From contig NZ_CVTA01000001.1 of the NCBI RefSeq assembly GCF_001050035.1, forward strand, positions 62,001-126,000: a stretch of 64,000 nucleotides of DNA. The letters are read 5' to 3'. Positions 33,321 through 41,386 of the stretch are shown piece by piece. Position 1 is the stretch's first letter. Every line of letters starts with the position of its first letter. The notes beneath the pieces were generated by a model. That model did no database searches. It worked only from the letters and a program-made list of their open reading frames with translations, and was not told the DNA's origin. The stretch comes from Mycolicibacterium komanii (GTDB lineage: Bacteria; Actinomycetota; Actinomycetes; Mycobacteriales; Mycobacteriaceae). The translations under genes were made by a program, and so were the position numbers.

Positions 33321-34345
33321 TCGCCGGCCGTCCTTCTTGCCTGGTCGACGTGGAACCGCGCGGCCCGTTCGAGCGACTCGGCGGTGGGCCGCGGATGCCA
33401 GCCGAGTTCTCGTGTCGCCTTGCTGTGGTCCGCCGGCGCCATGATGTGCAGCAGGCGGATCCCGGTGGTGTTCATCGGCATCTCCCGCCGCAACAACCGG
33501 GCGGCCAGGGCGGCGACCCACACCGTCGCGTACACCACGGGAAGCGGTACGCCGAACCGCGGCGGCTTCGCACCGACCGCCTTGGCGGCCGTCGTGAGCA
33601 GGTCCCGCATCGGCATGTAGCTCTCGGAGATGATGTAGCGCTCCCCCACCCTGCCGCGTTCGGCGGCGAGCAGGAAGGCCTCGGCGACATCTTCGATGCC
33701 GACCACCTCGGTGGACACACCTTTGATGTAGGCGGGGATCTTGCCCAGCGCGGCGTACTGCACCATCAGCCCCTGGTGCGGCTGGAAATCCTGCGGCCCG
33801 TACGGATTCGACACGCACATCGCCACCGCGGGCAGGCCGCGGTCGCGGGCGTAGGACAGCACCAGTTCCTCGGCCTGGCGGCGCGACTCGATGTACGCGC
33901 CGCCCCTGTCGCCCCAGTCGAACGGCATGTCCTCGGTCACCGGACGACGTCCATCGCCGAGCGCGATCGTCCCGATGGTGCTGCAGAACACGAATCGGTG
34001 CAGGCCCGCCTTCGCCGCGACGTCGAGCACCCGGCGCAGGCAGTTGACGTTGGTCTCGAATAGCGGTGCGGGGTCACGCAGATGGAACCGGGTGTCGACG
34101 ATGCAGTAGTAGACGACGTCGCGGTCGGCCATCGCCGCGCGAAGGGCTTCGTCGTCGTAAAGGTCGCCGTAGCAGCGTTCGACGTCGAGGTCGTCGATTG
34201 CCACGGTGGAACTCGTTTTGCGTAGGTACACCCGCACGTCGTCGCCGCGCTCGACGAGCTTTCGCGTGACGTGTGAACCGACGAAGCCGCTCGGACCCAT
34301 CACCAATGCGCGGCGGACGCGAGGTATGGCTGTCGGTTCAGGCAT
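33317..34345 (-). CDS. NAD(P)-dependent extended SDR / epimerase-like oxidoreductase
   Basis: The 342-aa protein has an N-terminal GPSGFVGS Rossmann motif (variant of GxxGxxG), the DLYDDEALRAAM strand and FCSTIGTIALGD before the active site. The catalytic tyrosine region reads YIESRRQAEELV, so the usual YxxxK lysine is arginine. The C-terminus is like 3-beta-hydroxysteroid dehydrogenase and dihydroflavonol reductase relatives. ATG 34345 has GAGGAAGG upstream; the longer frame from 34414 runs into the repeat hairpin. It follows the acyl-CoA dehydrogenase operon after a terminator-like repeat, so it may have its own promoter. Confidence 0.83.
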   Translation of the reverse strand: MPEPTAIPRVRRALVMGPSGFVGSHVTRKLVERGDDVRVYLRKTSSTVAIDDLDVERCYGDLYDDEALRAAMADRDVVYYCIVDTRFHLRDPAPLFETNVNCLRRVLDVAAKAGLHRFVFCSTIGTIALGDGRRPVTEDMPFDWGDRGGAYIESRRQAEELVLSYARDRGLPAVAMCVSNPYGPQDFQPHQGLMVQYAALGKIPAYIKGVSTEVVGIEDVAEAFLLAAERGRVGERYIISESYMPMRDLLTTAAKAVGAKPPRFGVPLPVVYATVWVAALAARLLRREMPMNTTGIRLLHIMAPADHSKATRELGWHPRPTAESLERAARFHVDQARRTAGE

Positions 34346-34364
34346 TTGTGCACCTTCCTCGGGC

Positions 34365-34424
34365 GCGAGCGTGCGGAAAATGTTGAGATTACGCGGCGTG
34401 TCGTGAGCAAACACGCACGCTCGC
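34365..34424 (-). terminator. repeat-type hairpin after the acyl-CoA dehydrogenase operon
   Basis: Perfect 11-nt arms GCGAGCGTGCG (34365-34375) and CGCACGCTCGC (34414-34424) enclose 38 nt. It is the best preserved of three related elements in the window. It lies just after the acyl-CoA dehydrogenase stop at 34436 on the minus strand, where it can end that transcript before the SDR gene. Confidence 0.65.
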
Positions 34425-34435
34425 CGAAACCCGGG

Positions 34436-35629
34436 TTAGGAGGCCTTCTTGACGGGCGGGGCATACGCCGGCTTGCCCAGGCCGAGAACGTACTGGGCGA
34501 TCATGTTGCGGAACACCTCCAGCGTGCCGCCGTAGATGCCGACCAGCGGCGCGAAGCGGTACACGTACTCGGCGGCGCCGTCGTCGATCGCCCCGTCGGT
34601 GCCGAGCGGCAGCGAGGACGCCGTGCCGAGCAGGTCCATCAGGTCCGGCGAGATGTCACGCATCGTCTGCGCCAGCGCCACCCGGCCGAAGATGCTGGTG
34701 GCCGAGAAGGCCGCCTCCATGCGGGCGACGCTGCGGCCCAACCGGTATGCCACCGATCCGTCGTCGATCGGCCTGCGGCCGTTGGGATCCGGCTGTGCGA
34801 CCAGCGCCGCCGCCTTGTCGACCGCGGTGGCCATCGTGTTGGCCTGGTGCATCATGATCGAGACGTCCTGCAGGCCGTCGGCGGCCGCCTCCACCGCGCC
34901 GTGTTCGACGTTGAGCGGTTCACGCACCACCGTCCAGCCGTCATTCACCTCACCGAGGCGGTACTTGTCGTCGACGCGGACATCGCTGTAGTACACGATG
35001 TTCGTCCGGTCGCCGTCAACGGTGCGGATGCCTTGGATCTCGATGCCCGGCGAGTCGAGCGGAACCAGAAACATGGTGAGGCTCTTGTGTTTCGGCGCGT
35101 CGGGGTCGGTGTTGGTGATCAGGAAGACGTACTGGCAGTTGTGGGCGCCGGTGGTGAACATCTTGGAGCCATTGATAATCCACCCGTCGCCGTCTCGCAC
35201 GGCCCTGGTTTTGCACGTGGCGACGTCGGACCCGCCCTCGGGCTCGGTGTAGCCCAGGCACAGCCGGACCTCGCCGGTGTACACCCGGGGCATCACCTCG
35301 GCCTTGAGTTCGGGTGAGCCGAACTTCTCGACCGATCGGGCGATCATCGCCGTCGTCCCGAAGGTCACCCACGGCACGTGCGCCCGGCGCTTCTCCAGCT
35401 CCCAGATGCGGCGCCGGATCCGGTTGAACCCGCCGTCCGATTCCGCCTTCCATTCGCGCGCAAGGTATCCGGCCTTGCCGAGCGCGAGGTGGACGCCCTC
35501 GTCGAAGTTGTCGCCGGTCTCGCGGTCACGACGGATGACGTCCTCGGTGACGATCTCTGACAGGAAGGTGCGCGACTCCTCGAGGAAGGCCCGGTCCTCG
35601 TCGGAGAGTTCGACCCGTGAGAAATCCAT
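34436..35629 (-). CDS. acyl-CoA dehydrogenase, larger subunit
   Basis: The 397-aa FAD enzyme shows the acyl-CoA dehydrogenase pattern: CLGYTEPEGGSDVATCKTRA, WIINGSKMFTTGAHNCQYVFL, and the C-terminal YGGTLEVFRNMIAQYVLGL. The YEGT glutamate that is the base in classical enzymes is Gly here. A second, shorter acyl-CoA dehydrogenase gene is directly upstream, joined by a TAATG stop-start overlap. Such pairs form alpha2beta2 heterotetramers in mycobacterial sterol catabolism (ChsE-type) and act on bulky or shortened side chains. This is the last gene of the minus operon starting at 41207, followed by the repeat hairpin. Confidence 0.88.
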   Translation of the reverse strand: MDFSRVELSDEDRAFLEESRTFLSEIVTEDVIRRDRETGDNFDEGVHLALGKAGYLAREWKAESDGGFNRIRRRIWELEKRRAHVPWVTFGTTAMIARSVEKFGSPELKAEVMPRVYTGEVRLCLGYTEPEGGSDVATCKTRAVRDGDGWIINGSKMFTTGAHNCQYVFLITNTDPDAPKHKSLTMFLVPLDSPGIEIQGIRTVDGDRTNIVYYSDVRVDDKYRLGEVNDGWTVVREPLNVEHGAVEAAADGLQDVSIMMHQANTMATAVDKAAALVAQPDPNGRRPIDDGSVAYRLGRSVARMEAAFSATSIFGRVALAQTMRDISPDLMDLLGTASSLPLGTDGAIDDGAAEYVYRFAPLVGIYGGTLEVFRNMIAQYVLGLGKPAYAPPVKKAS

Positions 35630-36675
35630 TACTTGCCCTCTCCGCTCTCGCGGGCCGCGACGATGCCGGCGATGTACTTGGCGGCGGCGGCCGGGTCTCC
35701 CCCGGCGAGCGCCCATCCGCGGGCACGCAGGAGGTACGCACTGGCGGCGGCCTCCGCCGACACCCCGAGCCCACCTTGGACCTGCACCGCCATCGTGGCC
35801 GCCTTGGACGCCTCCTCGGCCATGAACACGAACGCCGACGGAGCCAGTTCGGGCCGTTCGTCGGGCTCATTGTCGAGGAACCACGCGGCGCGGCGCGCCA
35901 GGTTGCGCCCGCCCTGCACCGTGATCGCGATGTTGGCCAGCGGATGCGAGATCGCCTGCAGCGTCGAGATCGGCACCCCCAGGGTGTAGCGGGTTTTGGA
36001 GAACTCCGCCGCGATCGTCATGGTCTCCTCGACAAGGCCGACCAGCGCCGCCCCCGTCAACACCCGCCATTCGTCCAGTGCACGTTGGTATTCCGCCAGT
36101 GCAGCGGACCCGCTCGCTAGGACGGTGCGGCTGTCGGCGGCGGTCGGGTCGATCCACGCCATCGGCAGCCGGCCGATGTTGTCGACCTTGGTGGGCCGGG
36201 TGGCGAACGTCAGCTTGACGATGTCGTCGCCGTCGCGCAGCACGATGTGGTCGGCGACCGATCCGCTCGCCAGCAGGCGCACCCCGGAGACGCTGTCCTG
36301 CTGGGGATCCAGGCCGACGATCTGCTGGCCGCTCACGACTTCGGGGTCGACCGCGCCGAGTCTCCCGAGTAGCCGTGCCCCGCTGACGTGGTCGATCCAC
36401 GGCACGGGTGCCAGCGAGCGGCCGATCTCCTCGGCCACCAGCGTCAGGTCGACCAGCGTGGCGCCGTCGCCGCCCACATCCTCGGGCAGTGCCATCGTGG
36501 TCGCGCCCATCGTGCACAGCCGCTCCCAGAGACTCTTGTCGAAGCCGGATGCCTCTGCGGCGCGGACGGTCTCGATCGAACAGTGCGTCTTGAAGAAGTC
36601 CTTGTATGCGGCCTGCAGCGCCTGGTGGTCCTCGGACAGGCTGTAGTCGAGCCTGCGCAGTTCGTAACGGTCCAT
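35629..36675 (-). CDS. acyl-CoA dehydrogenase, smaller subunit
   Basis: The 348-aa protein has the N-terminal SEDHQALQAAYKDFFKTHC helix, ALPEDVGGDGATLVDLTLVAEEIGRSLAPVP and the C-terminal VQVQGGLGVSAEAAASAYLLRAR. It lacks the GxGTxEIQR block and is shorter than stand-alone enzymes (about 380-400), as is normal for the partner subunit of heteromeric FadE pairs. ATG 36675 overlaps the amidohydrolase stop as TGATG and has AAGGAG upstream; the GTG 3 nt earlier is too close to it. It should pair with the product of 34436-35629. Confidence 0.87.
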   Translation of the reverse strand: MDRYELRRLDYSLSEDHQALQAAYKDFFKTHCSIETVRAAEASGFDKSLWERLCTMGATTMALPEDVGGDGATLVDLTLVAEEIGRSLAPVPWIDHVSGARLLGRLGAVDPEVVSGQQIVGLDPQQDSVSGVRLLASGSVADHIVLRDGDDIVKLTFATRPTKVDNIGRLPMAWIDPTAADSRTVLASGSAALAEYQRALDEWRVLTGAALVGLVEETMTIAAEFSKTRYTLGVPISTLQAISHPLANIAITVQGGRNLARRAAWFLDNEPDERPELAPSAFVFMAEEASKAATMAVQVQGGLGVSAEAAASAYLLRARGWALAGGDPAAAAKYIAGIVAARESGEGK

Positions 36676-37511
36676 CACTGCTCCTTGTCGACGCCGAAGA
36701 AGAACTCCTGCGCATTGTTGTACAAGTAGTTGTCCAGCACCTCGGCCGGCAGGTCAAGGGCCAGCGCCTCGGGCACGACGCGGCGCATCTTGAGCACCGG
36801 CCAGTCCGACGCGTAGATCAGCTTGTTCGGCCCTCGCGTGCGCATGTAGTGAAGCAGGCTCTCGGGCAACCGCTTCGGTGACCACGCCGACGTCATCAAG
36901 CGCAGGTTCTGGTACTTGATCAGCAGGCGGATCGCGACGTCCCACCACGGATCGGCCCCGTGGATCATGCAGAGCTTGAGTTCCGGGAACCGCACGCAGA
37001 CCCGGTCGAGATGGATCGGGTTCTGCACCTCACCGGGGATCGGCGGGCCGGGGATGCCGGTGTTGATGCACAACGGCAATTCGAGCTCGGCGCACTTGGT
37101 GTAGAGGGGGTAGTAGACGGCGTCGCTGGGCGGATACTGACCGTCACCCCAGAAGCTGGGCCCCACGGCGGCATACGCCACGGGCAGGTCGTTGACGACG
37201 GACGCCAACTCCCGCAGCGACGGGATCGGGCGTAACAGGTTGAAGCCGCCGATCGCCAACGCGAACCGATCCGGTCTGGCGTCGGCGAACTTGCGCGCCG
37301 TCGTCGACGGTTTGGCGATGCTGTCCATCAGGATCGCCTTCTGGACCCCCTGCTCGTCCATCTCCTCGAGCAGCTCGCCCATGTCGACGGGCGCGAACAT
37401 CGACTCCGGACCCTTGAAGTAGTCGTCGCGGACCTTGAGCATCCAGGTCGGCTGCTGTTCGGTCTCGCCGAAGTGGACGTTGACCAGACAATCAATGGCG
37501 CGGGCGGTCAT
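36675..37511 (-). CDS. amidohydrolase family protein (PF04909)
   Basis: The 278-aa TIM-barrel protein shows the Amidohydro_2 pattern: an N-terminal DCLVNVHFG strand in place of the usual HxH, PLCINTGIPGPPIPGEV in the middle, a metal-type histidine in MIHGADPWW and the terminal aspartate in IYASDWPVLKM. The family includes ACMSD-type decarboxylases and hydrolases. Because the first motif is altered, metal binding is uncertain. It overlaps the FadD stop as ATGA. A second amidohydrolase (39118-40344) is on the other side of that FadD, so two related enzymes serve one operon. Confidence 0.82.
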   Translation of the reverse strand: MTARAIDCLVNVHFGETEQQPTWMLKVRDDYFKGPESMFAPVDMGELLEEMDEQGVQKAILMDSIAKPSTTARKFADARPDRFALAIGGFNLLRPIPSLRELASVVNDLPVAYAAVGPSFWGDGQYPPSDAVYYPLYTKCAELELPLCINTGIPGPPIPGEVQNPIHLDRVCVRFPELKLCMIHGADPWWDVAIRLLIKYQNLRLMTSAWSPKRLPESLLHYMRTRGPNKLIYASDWPVLKMRRVVPEALALDLPAEVLDNYLYNNAQEFFFGVDKEQ

Positions 37512-39121
37512 GCGTTCACCTCCTGTGTCGCAGTGGCTTTGGCCCAGCGGTAGTCCGGCTTGCCGTTCCCGAGGCGGCGGACCTGGTCGACGACGATGAA
37601 CTCCTTCGGCGCCTTGAACCGTGCCAGGCTCGCTGTGCAGTGGTCGCGCAGCGGTTCGTGCGCGGTGTCCGCCCCGTCGCTGAGCGCCACCAGCGCGACG
37701 ATCTCCTCACCCCACCGCTCGCTCGGCCGCCCCACCACCAGGGCGTCGGATATCGCCGGGTGTGCGCGCAGCACCTCTTCGACCTCCTCGACGAACACCT
37801 TCTCGCCTCCCGTGTTGACGACCAGCGAGTCACGACCGAACAACCGCAGCGTGCCGTCGGCGGCCAGGGACCCGCGGTCGCCGGAGATCACCACGCGTTG
37901 CCCGTCGACCACCGGGAAGGTTCGCCGTGTCGCGGCCTCATCGTCGAAGTACCCGAGAGGAATGCGGCCGCCACGCGCGACATATCCGATCTCGTCCTCG
38001 CCAGGCTCGAGGAACCGACGGTAATCCTCGGACAGCACCAGCGCGCCCTCTCGCAACTCGAAAGTGTCCTTCTGCTCGCCGCGCTGGCTGCGACCGAACC
38101 CGACGTTTCCCGTCTCCGACGATCCGTAACCGTTGATGAGCGTGATCTGGGGCAGTAGATCCAGCAGCGCGCGTTGGTGTTTCGGGTTGGTGGCCGCCCC
38201 GCCGGTACCGATCGCGAACAGCGACGACAGATCGTAGGAGCCGCGGCGCAACTCCTCGACCAACGGTGCCGCGTAGGCATCGCCGACCATCGTCATCAAG
38301 CCGACCTTCTCGCGCTGCGCGGTCTCCAGCACCGCGCGCGGGTCGAATCGCGTCCGGTCGTACAGGATCACGGGCAGGCCGTTGAGCAAGGCGGCGAACG
38401 CGGTCCACATCCCCGCCGCGTGCATCAGCGGCGAAACCGCGAACCACGGTTGTCCGCCGTGCGTGACCTTGGCGTGGATCTCGTCGATGGACTCGTGGTC
38501 GGCGCCGTTCATCGAGATGACATAGGTGTCGCTCTGGCGCCACATCACGCCCTTGGGCCGGCCGGTGGTCCCGCCGGTGCACACCATCATCACATCGTCG
38601 GGCGAGACGGCGATGTCGACGTCGTTATCGCCCTGCGCGAGAACGTCTTCGAGTGTGATGGCACCGGCGAGTTGACGAACGGAGGTGTCGTCATCGACCG
38701 AGATCATCAGGTCCGCCGTGGCGGGCGGCAGCACGTCGGCGAATTTCGGGCCGAACGACCGGTGGTAGATGACCGCGCGGGGACGCAGATAGTCGAGCAG
38801 TTCGGCGACCTCGCGCGGCGTGTAGTTGTAGTTGACGTTGACCGGGACCGTGCGCGCCTTCAGACAACCGATCACCGCGTCCGGATAGAGGTCGTTGTGC
38901 ATCAGCAGGGCGACGCGGTCCTGTCCGCACTCCCAGTTCTGCAGTTCGTCGCGTTCGCGGTGCGCGCCGAGTCCCTGTGCGGCCAGATAGTTGGCGAGAC
39001 GGCGGGTGCGGTCCGCCGACTCCCCGAACGTGCTGCGGCGCCCGCCGCACACCGTCATCAATCGATCAGGTACCGCCTGGGCGATCGCGTCGAGAACCGC
39101 CCCGATCGTCCATTCGCTCAT
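37508..39121 (-). CDS. acyl-CoA synthetase, FadD19-like
   Basis: The 537-aa adenylate-forming enzyme has the P-loop CTGGTTGRPKGVMW, NGYGSSETGN, SGDRG, VNTGGEKVFVEEVE and the catalytic lysine in LGNGKPDYRW. It shares the inserted ERDELQNWECGQDRV segment and the NVNYNYT motif with the FadD at 9258, so both are in the FadD19 group for bulky acids. ATGA overlaps at both ends join it to the two amidohydrolases. It supplies acyl-CoA to the two-subunit acyl-CoA dehydrogenase and enoyl-CoA hydratase of the same operon. Confidence 0.88.
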   Translation of the reverse strand: MSEWTIGAVLDAIAQAVPDRLMTVCGGRRSTFGESADRTRRLANYLAAQGLGAHRERDELQNWECGQDRVALLMHNDLYPDAVIGCLKARTVPVNVNYNYTPREVAELLDYLRPRAVIYHRSFGPKFADVLPPATADLMISVDDDTSVRQLAGAITLEDVLAQGDNDVDIAVSPDDVMMVCTGGTTGRPKGVMWRQSDTYVISMNGADHESIDEIHAKVTHGGQPWFAVSPLMHAAGMWTAFAALLNGLPVILYDRTRFDPRAVLETAQREKVGLMTMVGDAYAAPLVEELRRGSYDLSSLFAIGTGGAATNPKHQRALLDLLPQITLINGYGSSETGNVGFGRSQRGEQKDTFELREGALVLSEDYRRFLEPGEDEIGYVARGGRIPLGYFDDEAATRRTFPVVDGQRVVISGDRGSLAADGTLRLFGRDSLVVNTGGEKVFVEEVEEVLRAHPAISDALVVGRPSERWGEEIVALVALSDGADTAHEPLRDHCTASLARFKAPKEFIVVDQVRRLGNGKPDYRWAKATATQEVNA

Positions 39122-40344
39122 CTGCCGGCGCCGGCCGTGACGTTCGCACCGAGCAGTTCGAGAGCGTTGTCGCGCATCACCTTTCGAGTGTCTTCGTGGC
39201 TGAACTCTGGGAACTGTGGGATGTCCGCGGTGAACGATGTGGGATCGGCCAACCCCTCTCCGTGCGGCCAGTCTGACCCGAACAGGATCTTGTCCACGCC
39301 GATGGTGTCGGCCAGCAGTTTCACGTCGTCCTCGTAGTACGGCGCGATCCAGACGTTGTTGCGCAACTGCTCGACCGGATCCTCTTTGTAGTGGTATGGC
39401 GCGTTGTTGGCAGACTTCTTCAGCCGCTTGATGAGCCGGTAGACGAAGTAGGAACCGTTCTCGATGCTGACCACTCGGAGCTTGGGGTTCCGGGTGAACA
39501 CCTGGTGGACGATCATCGAGGCAATGGTGTCGTGGATGGCGCGGTCGTCCATGATCACCATGTCGAGCGGGTCACGCTTACCGAAACCCTTGAACACACC
39601 GCTGCCGCCCCACAGTGCGGGGATCGCCATGTAGCCGGAGTCGGACAGGTGAAAGACCACCGGGACACCGGCCTCGGCCAGGCGCGCCCACACCGGGTCG
39701 TGCACCGGGTCGCCGAGCGAGCGGGGCCCCACCTCACCCGGCACCGGTGCCGGGCGCACACACACCAGCTTCGCGTCCCGCTCCAGGACGAACTCGACCT
39801 CCTCGACCGCCTTTTCGGGGTCGGCCAGCGAGATGATGGGCGCGGCGATGATGCGGTGGTCGGGCCGGTCGAAACCCCAGTCCTCGTCGAGCCACAGGTT
39901 GAACGCGTGGACCGAGGCCATGGTGGCCGGGATGTCGTGCTTGAGGCCCTCCTCGACGCCGCACGCGAAAGTCGGCAGCATGAACACGGTTTCGAGGTTC
40001 TGCTTGTCCAGGATCTTCACCCGGGCATCGCGGTTCTGATACTCGGGATGGTCGGCCAGCCGGTCGACCTTCATCAACGACGCCGGATCGACACCCTCGG
40101 GGATCTCGCCGCGGAACAACAGGTCCAGGCAGCCGGGCTCGATGATCGGGTCGAACGTCGGGTTCGGGATGAAGTGGTTGATCACCCCACCGAACACCGC
40201 GTAGGTGCGCTTCCCGTCGGTAAGCATCTGCACGCCGCGGCTGCGGAACTCCTTGGGCAGGTGCCGAGTGAAGGCGTCCAGCGGCTCGTAGTAGTGGTTG
40301 TCGACGTCGATCGCCATATAGTCCAGTGGCTGAGGGGAAGTCAT
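39118..40344 (-). CDS. amidohydrolase family protein (PF04909, larger)
   Basis: The 408-aa protein opens with MAIDVDNHYYEPLDAFTRHLPKEF, where DxDNHxYE is the metal-binding start common in mycobacterial Amidohydro_2 proteins. Later VVFHLSDSGY and SIENGSYFVYRLIKRL precede the aspartate motif LFGSDWPHGEGLADP. The family performs non-oxidative decarboxylation or hydrolysis. ATG 40344 overlaps the enoyl-CoA hydratase stop (ATGA); the long frame upstream of it is a shadow. A decarboxylation or ring-opening hydrolysis next to CoA activation is a reasonable inference. Confidence 0.84.
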   Translation of the reverse strand: MTSPQPLDYMAIDVDNHYYEPLDAFTRHLPKEFRSRGVQMLTDGKRTYAVFGGVINHFIPNPTFDPIIEPGCLDLLFRGEIPEGVDPASLMKVDRLADHPEYQNRDARVKILDKQNLETVFMLPTFACGVEEGLKHDIPATMASVHAFNLWLDEDWGFDRPDHRIIAAPIISLADPEKAVEEVEFVLERDAKLVCVRPAPVPGEVGPRSLGDPVHDPVWARLAEAGVPVVFHLSDSGYMAIPALWGGSGVFKGFGKRDPLDMVIMDDRAIHDTIASMIVHQVFTRNPKLRVVSIENGSYFVYRLIKRLKKSANNAPYHYKEDPVEQLRNNVWIAPYYEDDVKLLADTIGVDKILFGSDWPHGEGLADPTSFTADIPQFPEFSHEDTRKVMRDNALELLGANVTAGAGR

Positions 40345-41207
40345 GGCGTGTCCTCCTGCTCGGATTCGAGGGGCGGAAAGTTCGGCGGGCGCTTCTCGAA
40401 GAAGCTCGTGATGCCCTCGAGGAAATCGGGGCGCGTCATCGACTCGTGCATCAGCTTCTCGGCGTGGTCGCTGGCATCGAAGACATCGCGCATGGTGTCT
40501 GCGTACACCTGTTGTTTGATCACCGCCAGCGAACTGGGCGCACAATTTGCGGCGATGTCCTCGGCGTATCCGATCGCGCGGGGCAGCAATTCGTCCGGCG
40601 CCACGACCTCGTTGACGACCCCCAGCCGCGCGGCCTCGTCGGCGAAGAACACCCGCCCGGACAGCAGCAGGTCCATGGCCACGCCGGTGCCGACGATGCG
40701 CGGCAGCATCCACGAGATGCCGTACTCGGCGATCAACCCGCGCCGGGCGAACGACGTCGTGAATTTGGCACCCTCGGCCGCGAAGCGCACGTCGCACGCC
40801 AGCGCCAGCGTCAACCCGATGCCCGCGCAGGCGCCGTTGATCGCGGCGATGACGGGTTTGCGCACGCCCATCAGGAAGTGCGGATGCCGGGCGCCGACAA
40901 GCTTGCCCACGTCGGTGTCGGCGGCGGCGTCGACCGTCGTCGCGCTGATCGTCGTGAGGTCACCCATGTCGGCGCCCGCGCAGAACGCGCGGCCGCTGCC
41001 GGTGACGACGATCGCCCGCACCTCGGGGTCTGCCTCGGCGTCGTCCATGCGTTCGTAGAACGTACCGGCGAGCCCGCCGCCCCAACCGTTCATCCGGTCC
41101 GGCCGGTTCAGGGTGAGCACCGCCACCGCGGTGTCGAGCACCTCGTAGCGGACCGGCGCGTCCTCGGATTCGGATCGGGCGTCGGCGACTTGGTCAGGAG
41201 CGCTCAC
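40341..41207 (-). CDS. enoyl-CoA hydratase/isomerase family protein
   Basis: The 288-aa crotonase has VAVLTLNRPDRMN, GRAFCAGADMGDL (oxyanion loop 1) and AAINGACAGIGLTLALACDVRFAAEGAKF with the second oxyanion loop. The usual first glutamate of the GxxE motif is Thr (IGLTLAL); E in LIAEYGISW may be the remaining acid. GTG 41207 has GGAGGAC upstream. It heads the minus-strand operon of amidohydrolases, FadD and acyl-CoA dehydrogenases. A weak TACTGTAA-type box lies 42 nt upstream at 41250. Confidence 0.86.
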   Translation of the reverse strand: MSAPDQVADARSESEDAPVRYEVLDTAVAVLTLNRPDRMNGWGGGLAGTFYERMDDAEADPEVRAIVVTGSGRAFCAGADMGDLTTISATTVDAAADTDVGKLVGARHPHFLMGVRKPVIAAINGACAGIGLTLALACDVRFAAEGAKFTTSFARRGLIAEYGISWMLPRIVGTGVAMDLLLSGRVFFADEAARLGVVNEVVAPDELLPRAIGYAEDIAANCAPSSLAVIKQQVYADTMRDVFDASDHAEKLMHESMTRPDFLEGITSFFEKRPPNFPPLESEQEDTP

Positions 41208-41249
41208 CCAGCAGTCCTCCTCCAGCGGCGCGAGCTTTGTGAATGCTCA

Positions 41250-41268
41250 TACTGTACACCTATCGGTA
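41250..41268. promoter_or_regulatory. degenerate TACTGTAA-box
   Basis: TACTGTACACCTATCGGTA has one mismatch in the left arm and about three in the right. It is positioned 42 nt before the GTG of the enoyl-CoA hydratase that opens the long minus operon. The position supports it more than the sequence. Confidence 0.45.
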
Positions 41269-41318
41269 GCGCCTTCCGCAACCGCTGCTGGGGGCTGCCG
41301 GGGCCGGTCGGACGCCGC

Positions 41319-41379
41319 GTCGACTCTGCGGTGAGGGCGCAAAACCGCGCCGGAACCACGCCCTAGGGGCAGAGTCGAC
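41319..41379. terminator. long imperfect hairpin after the DapA-like gene
   Basis: Perfect 11-nt arms GTCGACTCTGC (41319-41329) and GCAGAGTCGAC (41369-41379), plus an inner AGGGCG/CGCCCT pair, form a long hairpin 7 nt after the DapA-like stop (41387, minus strand). It isolates that transcript from the operon starting at 41207. Confidence 0.7.
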
Positions 41380-41386
41380 GAACGGC

